DNA of 64,000 nt from assembly GCA_964412195.1 (NCBI GenBank), contig CAYPNP010000001.1:1-64000 (forward strand), read 5' to 3'. Each line of letters begins with the position of its first letter. Position 1 is the first letter of the stretch. This document shows, piece after piece, positions 12,382-21,898 of the stretch. The notes below the pieces were generated by a model that did no database searches, had not been told where the DNA came from, and was given only the letters and a program-made list of their open reading frames with translations. Both the position numbers and the translations under genes were made by a program. The stretch comes from CAYPNP01 sp964412195 (lineage in GTDB: Bacteria; Acidobacteriota; JAAYUB01).

Positions 12382-12732
12382 ATGCATATTCTCTTGATTG
12401 AAGATGACAAGAACTACGGACTGATCCTGAAGCACGAGCTGGAAGCGGAAGCACACCGGGTGGATCTGGCCAGTGACGGCGTGGAGGGCGTGTTGCAGTT
12501 CATTCAAGACGACTACGAGATGGTGCTGCTGGACATCCGGATGCCCCGGCTGACCGGCACGGACGCCCTCCGCATCATCCGGAGCCTGGATCCCGACGTT
12601 CCGGCCATCGCCTTTTCGGCCAACGCTGGCGAGCGGGAGATCCAGGAGACCCTGGCGGCCGGCGCGAACAAGTGCCTGCAGAAGCCCTTCGCCCTCTCCC
12701 GGCTGAAAACGGAAATGAAACTCGAAGCATGA
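12382..12732 (+). CDS. Stand-alone response-regulator receiver protein, cassette 1
   Basis: This 116-residue protein consists only of a CheY-like receiver: E8/D9/D10, phospho-acceptor D51 (VLLDIRMPRL), a switch Ser/Ala region and K-P near the end (LQKPF). There is no output domain. The start ATG 12382 follows GGAGCAG; an earlier in-frame ATG (12346) would overlap the sigma-54 promoter. It is the first gene of cassette 1, 56 bp before the giant secreted protein. Two close relatives lie at 32685-33074 and 33376-33762. It could relay phosphate or act by protein-protein contact, and its kinase is unknown. Confidence 0.85.
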   Translation: MHILLIEDDKNYGLILKHELEAEAHRVDLASDGVEGVLQFIQDDYEMVLLDIRMPRLTGTDALRIIRSLDPDVPAIAFSANAGEREIQETLAAGANKCLQKPFALSRLKTEMKLEA

Positions 12733-12747
12733 ATCAAGGATACGGGC

Positions 12748-12765
12748 CCCCGCCCGACGGCGGGG
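12748..12765 (+). other. GC-rich hairpin between receiver and giant protein genes
   Basis: CCCCGCC/GGCGGGG with a 4-base loop sits in the 56-bp gap. It could reduce read-through or stabilise the downstream mRNA end. Cassette 2 lacks it, having only a 14-bp gap. Confidence 0.35.
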
Positions 12766-12788
12766 ACGACAGAATGGAGGTACTGAAC

Positions 12789-15700
12789 ATGAAATCCAGA
12801 AATCAGGCCACGCCGAACAGCCGGCTGCGATCCGCCCTGCTGCTGCCCCTGTTCGCGCTGGGATTGCTGGCGAATCCGGCGCTTCAAGCGTTCAACCTGA
12901 ATGTGGTCGGTCCCAACGGCGAGGCGGTCAGCCGGTATCGCTGGACGCTGGAGGAAGACCGGATGTACAAGGTCTCGCCTGGCGTGATCGATCCCTACAC
13001 CGTCTCGGTGGCGTTTCACCCGAGCTACATGCCGGTCGTGGCCAGCGGCACCCAGGCGACCATCGGCGCCCTGTCGCTGGATCCCCTGAAGCACTACTAC
13101 ATCTCCGTGCTCCCCGAGGACACCGACATCGGCGGGAACCGGCTCTACACCAACGGAGGCGCCCAGATCGCCCCCGGGGCGAACAGCGCGACCGCGTACT
13201 GCAACCGGTTGCCAACCCCGACGGCGCAAATCACGGTATTTGTCTTCGAGGACATCCAGCCCATCAACAACGCGCCCGACCTGCCCGAAGAGCTGGGCCT
13301 CGCCGGCTTCCAGATCATCATCGAGGAGCCCGGCGGCCGGTACGGCGCCTCCGGCGGGCAGGTCACCCAGGACGCCTACGGCAATCCGCTGGGGACCACA
13401 TACGCCCTCGACATCTACGGCAATGTGGAGGTCAATCCGGACGGCACGCCCACGCAGATCCTGCAGCTGGGCACCGGCTTCATTTACTCCGGCCCGGACG
13501 GCACGGCCCGCATCAAGTACCTCTCCCCCGGCAAATACGGCGTGATCGTGATCCCGCCGGCCGGCCAGGGCTGGCAGCAGACCACTACCATCGAGGGCAC
13601 GAAGGTCAACGACGCGTGGGTCAAGGCCAACGAGCCGCCCTTCTTCCAGGAGTTCGGCCCCCCGGGCTACCACGTGTTTTTCGGTTTCATCCGCCCCTTC
13701 CGGGACAACGCCGTCCTGAACAACGGCAATACCATCTCGGGGCGGATCGTCAATCTGCACATGTCGCGGCCGCCCGACTACACCTTCTACAACGGCGCGC
13801 CGTTCACCCACACCACCCCGTGGGTCGGCCTGAACGACTTCACTGGCGGCATCCCGGGGCGGGGCCTCTACGTGAACCCGGTGAATCCCGACGGCACCTT
13901 CTCGATCCCCGACGTGCCCCCGGGCAGCTACCAGCTGGTGGTGTTCGACGACAACCTGGACCTGATCTTCGCGTTCCTGACGGTGAACATGGCCGGCGCC
14001 AACATGGACCTGGGCGACATGCCCTGCTTCCAGTGGTTCACCCGCCTGCACAACCACGTCTTCTACGACCGCAACGGCAACGGATTCAAGGATTGCGTCA
14101 CCCCGAACTGCAACGATCCGCTCCAGGATGACGTGGGCATGATGGACATCCCGGTCAACCTCCGGTGGCGTGACGGCACCGTCTACATGTCCATGCCGAC
14201 GGACACCGAGGGGTGGTCCCCGTTCGACGAGGTCTTTCCCTTCTTCGCCTGGCTGGTGGCCGAGGTGGACTTCACCCGCTTCAAGGCCACCGGTGTGACC
14301 GTCACGGTGGACGCCGGCGGCCCGATCAATCCGGCGGACCCCTGGAGCTTCGACGGCGAACTCAACCCGCAACTCCAGCCGGAGAACGGCAACCTGCCGT
14401 ACCGCACCGAAACCGGGCCGGTCCTGCTGCAGGGCTTCCAGGGCTTCATCGGCCAGATGAGCGTGATCCAGTGGGGCAAGAAGGATTACGGCCCCGGCGA
14501 GAACGGCGGCATCTCCGGCATCGTTTACTACGCCTCCACGCGGGCGGAGAATGACCCCCGCTACGCGGCAGCCGACACCTGGGAGCCCGGCATCCCGCGG
14601 ATCCAGGTGGCGCTGTACCAGGACTTCAATGCCGACCAGATCATCGACGACCTCAACGGCGACGGCGGGGTGACCCTGGCCGACGTGGACAATGCGCCGC
14701 TCGGCAACTTCCCCGGCCCGGAGGACATTGACCGCAACGGCAACGGCCTGTTCAACGCCGGCGACGCCGTCAATGTCGTGCACACCGATTCGTGGGACGA
14801 CAGTCCGCCGACCGACTGCGTGGGCGACATCTTCTACCACCACGGCGTGCCCACCGACTGCTACGACGGCCTGCGGAACTTCAACCAGGTGCGCCCGGCG
14901 GTGTTCGACGGCGGTTACGCCTTCGCCTCCTACTTCCCCGGCGGTGTGGACTCGGGCAGCGCCGAGGTGGACGGGCTGCCGGTCGGCACCTACATCGTGC
15001 AGACGGCAGTGCCCCCCGGCTACGAGCTGGTCAAGGAGGAGGACAAGAACGTCGACTTCGGCGACAGCTACGTCCCGGCGCCGGAGCTCGAGCCCCCGAT
15101 CCTGGTGGGCGACCTGCACCTGGTGCCGCCCTACCTGGCGCTCTTCCCGGACGCCCAGATTCCCGCCCCCTATGCCGGCCAGATGCGCCCGCTGGGGGAT
15201 CGCAAGCAAGTGAGCGTGAACCAGGGCAAGAACGCCGCCTGCGACTTCTTCCTCTTCACCGCGGCGCCCATCGCCGGCCACATCCACGGCTTCATCCTGG
15301 ACGACACCCAGAACGAGTTCGACCCCAACGCGCCGAACTTCGGTGAGAAGTATGCTCCACCCTGGCTGCCCGTGGCCATCAAGGATTGGACTGGCCGCGT
15401 GATCGGCCGCACCTACTCCGACGAATGGGGCGTCTACGAGGCGCTGGTGCCGTCCACCTACACGGCCAACCGGCCCATGCCTTCGGGCTATGCGCCGAAC
15501 ATGATCACGGTGAGCCTCAACGACCCGGGCCCGATCCTGGATACGCGCCCCGGCTCTCCCACCTTCGGCCAGATGATCGAGGATCCTTTCTTCAACCGGC
15601 AGTACAGCCAGTTCACTTACACCTTCCAGTACATGCCCGGCACCACCACCTACCTCGACACGCCGGTGATCCCGACCGGCGCCTTCACCGGCGCCAACCA

Positions 15701-18089
15701 GTTCCCGCTGGACTGCGAGTTCCCCGACGGGACGCCCAAGATCTACTCGGTCAACGGCCCCTCGGGCGGCCCCTACGTCGTGTCGACGGACCGGGTGATC
15801 ACCATCACCGCCGAGGGACAGGTCGAGGTGCCGAACCCCCAGTATGACGGGCCTGGCGGCGTCCAGCCGAAGACGGTCTTCCGCGACTACGGTTTCGGCA
15901 CGACGACAGGCATGGTGACCATCAACGGCGTGGCGCTGACCAACGTGTCTTGGAGCGCCGGCGCCATCACCGGCACCGTGGCCCCCGGCACCACCACGGG
16001 GCAGCTTGTGGTGACCCGCGGCGACAACGGCCGATTCTCTCCCATCGGAGTGACGATGACCGTGGGCGGCAGCGCGCCGATCATGGTCAACCCGACCCTC
16101 CCGCCTTCCAACCCGCTGCGGACCATCCAGGGCGCCATCGACTTGGCGTCGCCCAATGACCTGATCCTGGTCCCGCCCGGCTTGTACGACGAACTGGTCA
16201 TCCTGTACGAACCGGTCCGCCTGCAGGGATACGGCGCCGGTTCCACCCGGATCAACGCCGTGAAGACCCCGGCGGAAAAGCTCAACACCTGGCGGCAGCG
16301 CGTGACCAGCCTGGTGAACGCGGGGACCGTGGACCTGCTGCCCAACCAGCCTGTGGGCGGAGGCTTCCCCGAGCCCGGCCTGCTCAACACCGAGGAGGGC
16401 CCCGGCATCATCGTCCTGGCCAAGGACGGCCAGTTCCAGGCCAGCCCGCACGCCCGCATCGACGGCCTCTCGGTCTTCGGCGGCGACACCGGCGGCGGCA
16501 TCTTCATCAACGGCTACGTCCGGTACCTGGAGATCAGCAACTGCCGGATCACCAACAACCAGGGCTTCTTCAGCGGCGGCATCCGGGCCGGCTTCCCTGA
16601 CCTGACCGTCGACGGCGCGGGCGGGCTGGAGTATGTCGACTGCCAGAACGACAACCTGTACATCCACCACAACGACATCTCCAACAACGGCGGCCTCGGC
16701 GGTGTGGGCGGGGGCATCACCCTCTATACCGGTTGCGAAAACTACCTGGTGGCCTCCAACTTCATTTGCGGCAACTTCTCCATGGGCGACGGCGGCGGGT
16801 TCGGCCACCAGGGCCGGAATCCCAACGGCGCCATCGTGGACAACGTCTTCCAGTTCAACCAGACCTTCAACCAGGGCACGCCGGTGACCGGCGGCGGGGT
16901 GTTCATCGGCGGCGGCGCGCCGCTGGTCGCGGGCGACCCGAGCCCCGGCTCCGGCAGCGTGACCATCAACCGGAACCTCTTCCAGGGCAACCTGGCCGGT
17001 GCCGGCGACGGCGGGGCCATCCGCATCGCCCGGGCCAACGGCGTCGACGTGGCGGCCAGCCCGAACAGCGCCACTCCCTGGTACTATGTGAACATCTTCA
17101 ACAACTTCATCGAGAACAACGTCTCCGGCATGGCCGGCGGCGCCATCTCGCTGCAGGACAGCGCCAAGGTGCGGATCATCCACAACACCATCACCCACAA
17201 CGACAGCACCGGCACCGCCGGCGAGGCGTTCACGAACGGCCCCAATGAATCCATCCCCCAGCCCGGCGGAGTCGTCGGCCGGGTCCACAGCCCCGACTTT
17301 GCGGCCGTCTTCGGAGCGAGCGGCGCGGTGGCGCCGTACCGTGACTTCTCCAATCCGACCCTGGCCAACAACATCATCTGGCAGAACCGCAGCTTCTACT
17401 TTTCCAGCACCGCCCTGCCGGATCCCCCGTACTTCGGCCTGCTGCCCGATCCCGCCACCCCGGTGTTCTGGGACCTGGCCGTCATCGGCTTCGCCGGCAG
17501 CCTCGACCCGCGGAGCTGCCTGCTGACCAACCCGGCCGGCTATCACGGCTCCAACATTACCGGCGACCCGGCGTTCTTCACCTGGTACTACAACAGCGCC
17601 GCCAACTACATCCAGCAGCAGGAGTACACCAACGGCCTCCAGGTGCAGCCGGCCTTCGACGAGGGCGGCAACTTCATCGACGTGCGCTTCGGCCCGCTCT
17701 CGCCCATCAACCCGATCAACGGCCTGCTGTTCAGCGACCCGCACATCGACGCCGGTTCGCCGGCGGTGGGGGCGGGCGACGGCTCCTACGTCCCGTCCTA
17801 CACGGAACTGGTGATGGATTACGACACGGAATCCCGGCCCTTTGCGAATCCCGACATCGGCGCCGACCAGTTCACGAATCCCGGAGGGGCCACCATCGAC
17901 CTGAACCTCGACGGAGTGATCGACGCCACCGACCTGGCCATCCTGTTGCAGTACCTCAACGGCAACATCTCGCCCGGCGCGGCTCCCTTCCTGGCGCCGC
18001 TGATGTGGGCGGATCTCAACGGCGACCTGGCCGTGGACGCCCAGGATCTCCTCCTGCTGGCCCAGTACCTGGGCGGCATGGGCGCGTGA
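12789..18089 (+). CDS. Giant secreted multidomain protein: B-type repeats, parallel beta-helix, dockerin (cassette 1)
   Basis: The ATG at 12789 is preceded by GGAGGT. The 1766-residue product has a signal peptide (about 1-34, ending NPALQA). The mature protein starts FNLNVVGPNGE. Residues ~35-1030 look like a series of SdrD/Cna-B-type and carboxypeptidase-regulatory-like beta-sandwich modules, for example GISGIVYYASTRAENDPRYA near 575 and GHIHGFILDD near 830. Around 1035-1100 lies an IPT/TIG-like module, and 1105-1680 is a right-handed parallel beta-helix beginning TIQGAIDLASPNDLILVPPG. The final ~65 residues form a type I dockerin (DLNLDGVIDATDLAILLQYL and ADLNGDLAVDAQDLLLLAQYL). It probably serves as an extracellular scaffold or adhesin for the MCO proteins encoded just downstream. 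That role is inferred from co-occurrence in both cassettes. Confidence 0.85.
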   Translation: MKSRNQATPNSRLRSALLLPLFALGLLANPALQAFNLNVVGPNGEAVSRYRWTLEEDRMYKVSPGVIDPYTVSVAFHPSYMPVVASGTQATIGALSLDPLKHYYISVLPEDTDIGGNRLYTNGGAQIAPGANSATAYCNRLPTPTAQITVFVFEDIQPINNAPDLPEELGLAGFQIIIEEPGGRYGASGGQVTQDAYGNPLGTTYALDIYGNVEVNPDGTPTQILQLGTGFIYSGPDGTARIKYLSPGKYGVIVIPPAGQGWQQTTTIEGTKVNDAWVKANEPPFFQEFGPPGYHVFFGFIRPFRDNAVLNNGNTISGRIVNLHMSRPPDYTFYNGAPFTHTTPWVGLNDFTGGIPGRGLYVNPVNPDGTFSIPDVPPGSYQLVVFDDNLDLIFAFLTVNMAGANMDLGDMPCFQWFTRLHNHVFYDRNGNGFKDCVTPNCNDPLQDDVGMMDIPVNLRWRDGTVYMSMPTDTEGWSPFDEVFPFFAWLVAEVDFTRFKATGVTVTVDAGGPINPADPWSFDGELNPQLQPENGNLPYRTETGPVLLQGFQGFIGQMSVIQWGKKDYGPGENGGISGIVYYASTRAENDPRYAAADTWEPGIPRIQVALYQDFNADQIIDDLNGDGGVTLADVDNAPLGNFPGPEDIDRNGNGLFNAGDAVNVVHTDSWDDSPPTDCVGDIFYHHGVPTDCYDGLRNFNQVRPAVFDGGYAFASYFPGGVDSGSAEVDGLPVGTYIVQTAVPPGYELVKEEDKNVDFGDSYVPAPELEPPILVGDLHLVPPYLALFPDAQIPAPYAGQMRPLGDRKQVSVNQGKNAACDFFLFTAAPIAGHIHGFILDDTQNEFDPNAPNFGEKYAPPWLPVAIKDWTGRVIGRTYSDEWGVYEALVPSTYTANRPMPSGYAPNMITVSLNDPGPILDTRPGSPTFGQMIEDPFFNRQYSQFTYTFQYMPGTTTYLDTPVIPTGAFTGANQFPLDCEFPDGTPKIYSVNGPSGGPYVVSTDRVITITAEGQVEVPNPQYDGPGGVQPKTVFRDYGFGTTTGMVTINGVALTNVSWSAGAITGTVAPGTTTGQLVVTRGDNGRFSPIGVTMTVGGSAPIMVNPTLPPSNPLRTIQGAIDLASPNDLILVPPGLYDELVILYEPVRLQGYGAGSTRINAVKTPAEKLNTWRQRVTSLVNAGTVDLLPNQPVGGGFPEPGLLNTEEGPGIIVLAKDGQFQASPHARIDGLSVFGGDTGGGIFINGYVRYLEISNCRITNNQGFFSGGIRAGFPDLTVDGAGGLEYVDCQNDNLYIHHNDISNNGGLGGVGGGITLYTGCENYLVASNFICGNFSMGDGGGFGHQGRNPNGAIVDNVFQFNQTFNQGTPVTGGGVFIGGGAPLVAGDPSPGSGSVTINRNLFQGNLAGAGDGGAIRIARANGVDVAASPNSATPWYYVNIFNNFIENNVSGMAGGAISLQDSAKVRIIHNTITHNDSTGTAGEAFTNGPNESIPQPGGVVGRVHSPDFAAVFGASGAVAPYRDFSNPTLANNIIWQNRSFYFSSTALPDPPYFGLLPDPATPVFWDLAVIGFAGSLDPRSCLLTNPAGYHGSNITGDPAFFTWYYNSAANYIQQQEYTNGLQVQPAFDEGGNFIDVRFGPLSPINPINGLLFSDPHIDAGSPAVGAGDGSYVPSYTELVMDYDTESRPFANPDIGADQFTNPGGATIDLNLDGVIDATDLAILLQYLNGNISPGAAPFLAPLMWADLNGDLAVDAQDLLLLAQYLGGMGA

Positions 18090-18117
18090 CGAAGAAAGAA
18101 GAATGAGAGGCATAAAC

Positions 18118-19296
18118 ATGACCAAGACATTGAACCACAGCGTACGGCTCGGGCTGCTGGTGCTCCTGGCCGGAGCGGTCCTGGCGGGGACGGACGCGTG
18201 GGCTGCCGTCAAGACCATGCGGCTGTCCGGCGGCGACGGGTTCATCACCATGGCCGACCGCCGGGAGTCGATGTATGTCTTCGGCTTCTCCGACATCACC
18301 GGGGTGCCGGAGTCGGAGGTGTTCGAAGTGGGCATGCTGGCGGCGAACTCGCCGGCGCCCATCATCGCCCTGGACGAGGGCGACGAGTTCTACCTCCAGC
18401 TCACCAACGTGGGCATGGTGATGCGGCCGGACCTGTTCGACCCGCACAGCGTCCACTGGCACGGCCTGCCCAACTCCTCCCCGATTTTCGACGGGTTGCC
18501 GGAGTCGGCGATCGTCATCAACATGGGGGCCACCCTGACGTACTACTACCACGTCACGGAACCGGGCACCTACTTCTACCACTGCCACGTGGAGGCCACC
18601 GAGCACATGCAGATGGGCATGATCGGAAACCTCTGGGTGCGGCCGGCGCAGAACGTGACGGGCGCCGGGCCGCTGGTGCCCCCGGGCAAGTACGCGTACA
18701 ACGACGGCGACGGCTCCACGGCGTACGACCGGGAATACCCGCTGCTGATCGACTCCTTCGACTCCAACTTCCACGACAAGCACATCGGGGTGCAGCCGCT
18801 GCCGTTCTACGAGATGAAGGGCGACTACCCGCTGATCAACGGACGGGGCTATCCCGATACGGTGGCGGCTACGGTGCCTGCGCCGCCGGAAAATGGCGAC
18901 CGTCCGAGCCAGCCGGTGAGCAGCCTGATCGCCTGCAACGCGGGCGACAAGGTGCTGCTGCGGATCGTCAACTCCAGCGTGACGGAATTCTACACGCTGG
19001 CCACCAGCGGCGTGCCGTTCAAGGTGGTGGGCAAGGACGCCAGGCTGCTCCGGGGCCCGACCGGGATCAATATGGCGTACGACACGACGTCGGTCATGCT
19101 CGGCGGGGGGGAGACGGCGGACGTGATCTTCACCGCACCGGCGATCCAGGCGCCCCTGAATCCGGCGGGGTACGAGACCTACGTCTTCTACACCACCAAC
19201 CTGAATCACCTGAGCAACGGCACCGAGGATTTCGGCGGCGCCATGACCGAGATCCGGGTGTACCCGGCTGGCACGCTCCCGCCGCAGAACTTCTAG
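18118..19296 (+). CDS. Multicopper oxidase subunit A: type 1 copper and half of the trinuclear site (cassette 1)
   Basis: The 392-residue exported protein (signal peptide 1-30) has two cupredoxin domains. Domain 1 has DPHSVHWHG (110-116) and YHCHVEATEHMQMGM (154-168). By comparison with nitrite reductases and type C two-domain MCOs, H110, C156, H163 and M168 form a complete type 1 blue copper site. H113, H115, H155 and H157 are trinuclear-cluster ligands. Domain 2 (about 200-392) keeps the fold (ADVIFTAP near the end) but has TEFYTLATSGVPFKVV where ligand histidines would be. The protein alone cannot build the four-His other half of a trinuclear centre; that half is in the next gene. The start is ATG 18118 after GAGAGG; an ATG 15 bp upstream is possible. 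Confidence 0.9.
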   Translation: MTKTLNHSVRLGLLVLLAGAVLAGTDAWAAVKTMRLSGGDGFITMADRRESMYVFGFSDITGVPESEVFEVGMLAANSPAPIIALDEGDEFYLQLTNVGMVMRPDLFDPHSVHWHGLPNSSPIFDGLPESAIVINMGATLTYYYHVTEPGTYFYHCHVEATEHMQMGMIGNLWVRPAQNVTGAGPLVPPGKYAYNDGDGSTAYDREYPLLIDSFDSNFHDKHIGVQPLPFYEMKGDYPLINGRGYPDTVAATVPAPPENGDRPSQPVSSLIACNAGDKVLLRIVNSSVTEFYTLATSGVPFKVVGKDARLLRGPTGINMAYDTTSVMLGGGETADVIFTAPAIQAPLNPAGYETYVFYTTNLNHLSNGTEDFGGAMTEIRVYPAGTLPPQNF

Positions 19297-19306
19297 GAGG
19301 CTCGAC

Positions 19307-20656
19307 ATGAACCAGATTCTTCATACTCTCGGGCGGGGGGCGGCGGTCCTGGCGGCGGTGCTGCTGCTGGCCGGCGCCGGGGCGCAGGCGCACATAGTCG
19401 GCGTGACCGGCACCAGCTTCTCCCTGACCGCCAAGGCCGACCACCTGAGCACCGGCGAGGGCGGTTCGGTCTATTTCTGGGGATACGCCCTGAACTCGGG
19501 CCGGGCCCAGTACCCGGGACCCACCCTCATCGTCAACCAGAACGACATCGTGACGGTGACCCTGAAAAACGCGTTGCCGGCCAGCTCCGGCAACGTGTCC
19601 ATCGTCTTTCCCGGGCAGGTCGTGAATGCCGCCGGGGGGACGGCGGGCCTCCTGACGCAGGAGGCGCCGCCCGACGGGGTGACGACCGTGACCTACACCT
19701 TCACCGCGAGCCGCCCGGGCACGTATATCTACCACAGCGGCACCCAGCACGAGCTGCAGGTGGAGATGGGCCTGGCCGGCGTGCTGATCGTCCGGCCGAC
19801 AGGGTACGTCCAGGGCGATCCGGCGACGTGGCGGGCGTATGACGACCCGGTGTCGGAGTACGACTCCAGCTTCGGTCACGAATGGCTGTTCGTGATTTCC
19901 GAAATGGACTCGCGGATCCACGACAAGGTCGAATTCTACGGCCCCTCCGGCCTGACCGGGACCGACTACCTGACCAACTACTTCTCCAATTACTACTTCC
20001 TGAACGGCCGCACGGCGCCCGACACCATGCTCGGCAACTTCGTCCCGTGGCTGCCCACCCAGCCCTACAGCGCCCTCCCGCAGATGCACCCCGGCGACAA
20101 GCTGCTGGTCCGGATGGCCACCATCGGCCGGGACTTCCATCCTTTCCACACCCACGGCAACCACACCCGGGTCATCGCCCGGGACGGCCAGTTGCTGGAA
20201 AGCGTGCCGGGCGTGTCCGGGCCCGACATCACCCCGGAGATGTTCACCATCCCGGCGGTGCCGGGCGAGACCGTGGACGGCCTCTACACCTGGACCGGCA
20301 AGGGCCTGAACTGGGACATCTACGGCACCGGGCCGGGCTATGAGCACGATTGCGTGGACAACGACGGGGACGGGTACGACGACGACACTCTGGAATGGTG
20401 CGCCGACCACGGCAAGCCCTTCCCGGTGGTGCTGCCGGAGAATCAGAACCTGACGTTCGGCGCCTTCTACAGCGGCAGCCCCTTCCTGGGCACCATGGGC
20501 TCCCTGCCCCCCGGCGAGGGCGGCTTGAATCCCTACGCCGGCTATACCTACATGTGGCACTCGCACACCGAGAAGGAACTGATCAACTACGGCATCTTCC
20601 CCGGCGGCATGCTGACCATGCTGATCATCCAGCCCCACGGCGTGCCGGTGGAGTGA
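19307..20656 (+). CDS. Multicopper oxidase subunit B: complementary trinuclear half-site (cassette 1)
   Basis: The 449-residue protein has its own signal peptide (ending AGAQA). The first cupredoxin domain lacks ligands: NVSIVFPGQ replaces HxH, and YHSGTQHELQVEMG lacks the Cys. The last domain has HPFHTHGNH (278-286) and MWHSHTEKE (417-424). H281, H283, H418 and H420 supply the second set of trinuclear ligands, and a Ser replaces the type 1 Cys. A calcium-loop-like insert DNDGDGYDDD (351-360) precedes the last motif. The gene starts 10 bp after subunit A, with AGGAGG before ATG 19307. The ligand pattern is the mirror image of subunit A, suggesting an obligate A/B complex. Confidence 0.9.
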   Translation: MNQILHTLGRGAAVLAAVLLLAGAGAQAHIVGVTGTSFSLTAKADHLSTGEGGSVYFWGYALNSGRAQYPGPTLIVNQNDIVTVTLKNALPASSGNVSIVFPGQVVNAAGGTAGLLTQEAPPDGVTTVTYTFTASRPGTYIYHSGTQHELQVEMGLAGVLIVRPTGYVQGDPATWRAYDDPVSEYDSSFGHEWLFVISEMDSRIHDKVEFYGPSGLTGTDYLTNYFSNYYFLNGRTAPDTMLGNFVPWLPTQPYSALPQMHPGDKLLVRMATIGRDFHPFHTHGNHTRVIARDGQLLESVPGVSGPDITPEMFTIPAVPGETVDGLYTWTGKGLNWDIYGTGPGYEHDCVDNDGDGYDDDTLEWCADHGKPFPVVLPENQNLTFGAFYSGSPFLGTMGSLPPGEGGLNPYAGYTYMWHSHTEKELINYGIFPGGMLTMLIIQPHGVPVE

Positions 20657-20673
20657 CCGAAGGAGAGATGACC

Positions 20674-21822
20674 ATGAACAGAATGAAATGGATGCTGACC
20701 CGACTGCTCCCCCTCGTGGCCCTCTGCCTCGGCCTCCTGCTCGCCCCGGGCACGGTGCAGGCCGCCACGGATGTCTGGCTCGTGGCTCAGCCCTTCACCC
20801 GCGTCATGGGCGACGGGCTGAGCGTGCCCATGTGGGGCTACGCCCTGGCGGATCCCGGCTTTGCCAACATCCAGGCGCCCTCCGCCCCCGGACCGTTCCT
20901 CACGGTGACCTCGGCCCCGCTGACCATCCACCTGCGGAACGACCTCACGGTGCCGGTTTCCTTCATGATCCCGGCGCTGCCGGTGGAAATGGCACCGGTC
21001 CGGTTCACCGACGCCACCGGCCGGCAGCGCATCCGTTCCTTCACTGCGGAGACGGTCCCCGGCGCCACGAGCACTTATGTCTTCGACACGCTGCGGGACG
21101 GGACCTTCCTGTACGCCAGCGGCACCCACATCCAGGTCCAGCAGCAGATGGGCCTGTACGGCGGGCTCAAGATCGAGACCGTCGCCGGTCAGGCCTACCC
21201 GGGCATTCCGTATGACGCGGAGCAGGTGTTCATCTACAGCGAGATCGACCCCGCCCTCCACTACGCCGTCGCCGGCGGGCTATACGGCACGCCGGACTAT
21301 CCTAGCACCATGGATTACCGGCCCGCCTACTACCTGCTCAACGACGCGCTGTATTCCCCTATGGCCGGGCCTTCGATCTCCGGCGGCGCCGGGCAGACCG
21401 TGCTGGTCCGCTTCCTCAACGCCGGCCTGCGTCCCAAGGTCCCCCAGGTCCTGGACGGGTACCTGACGCTGGTGGCCGAGAACGGCTTCCCGTATCCCCA
21501 TGCCAAGATTCAATACGGCGCCCTGGTCAGCCCGGGCAAGACCGTCGACGCCACCGTCACCTTCATCACGGCCGGATCGCTCCCTCTGTTGGACCGGATC
21601 GGTTACGCCACGGTGGCGCCGATGCGGGATCTGAATCTCGACGGCGTCTACAACCAGATCGACCTGCAGGTCCTCCTGCTGTACCTCAACGGCCAGGTCG
21701 TGCCGGGCGTGGCGCCGTTCAGTTCGGTGCTATTGGCGGCCGACCTCACCAATGACGGCGTGGTCGACGCGGCCGACGCCGTGCGCATGGCCGGCGAGCT
21801 GGCCGGAACGTTTCCCTGGTGA
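20674..21822 (+). CDS. Copper-ligand-free MCO-like subunit C with dockerin (cassette 1)
   Basis: The start is ATG 20674, chosen because AAGGAG lies 8 bp upstream; an ATG 6 bp earlier is too close. The 382-residue product has a signal peptide (ending GTVQA), two cupredoxin-like domains and a C-terminal type I dockerin (about 315-382: DLNLDGVYNQIDLQVLLLYL and ADLTNDGVVDAADAVRMAGEL). The fold is recognisable by alignment with subunits A and B. VSFMIPALPVEMAPV lies at the HxH position and YASGTHIQVQQQMGLYG at the HCH position, but none of the copper-binding sets is present. It may be a structural third subunit that anchors the oxidase through its dockerin. The cassette 2 counterpart has exactly the same length. 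Confidence 0.8.
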   Translation: MNRMKWMLTRLLPLVALCLGLLLAPGTVQAATDVWLVAQPFTRVMGDGLSVPMWGYALADPGFANIQAPSAPGPFLTVTSAPLTIHLRNDLTVPVSFMIPALPVEMAPVRFTDATGRQRIRSFTAETVPGATSTYVFDTLRDGTFLYASGTHIQVQQQMGLYGGLKIETVAGQAYPGIPYDAEQVFIYSEIDPALHYAVAGGLYGTPDYPSTMDYRPAYYLLNDALYSPMAGPSISGGAGQTVLVRFLNAGLRPKVPQVLDGYLTLVAENGFPYPHAKIQYGALVSPGKTVDATVTFITAGSLPLLDRIGYATVAPMRDLNLDGVYNQIDLQVLLLYLNGQVVPGVAPFSSVLLAADLTNDGVVDAADAVRMAGELAGTFPW

Positions 21823-21898
21823 GCGGCGCGGGCGGCGGAATCCCGCCGCCCGGCTCGCCATCCAACGACCCTCGGCATCCGGCTGAAGGGAGCTTGCA

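Noticed and set aside
12513..18365. A 1950-codon open frame on the minus strand opposite the giant protein
   Set aside because: It is antisense to a gene with clear domains. Its translation is Val/Gly/His/Asp-rich low-complexity text caused by GC-rich codon bias.
18118..20656. MCO A and B as one oxidase broken by a frameshift
   Set aside because: Each has its own signal peptide, ribosome site and two cupredoxin domains, and the arrangement is repeated in cassette 2.
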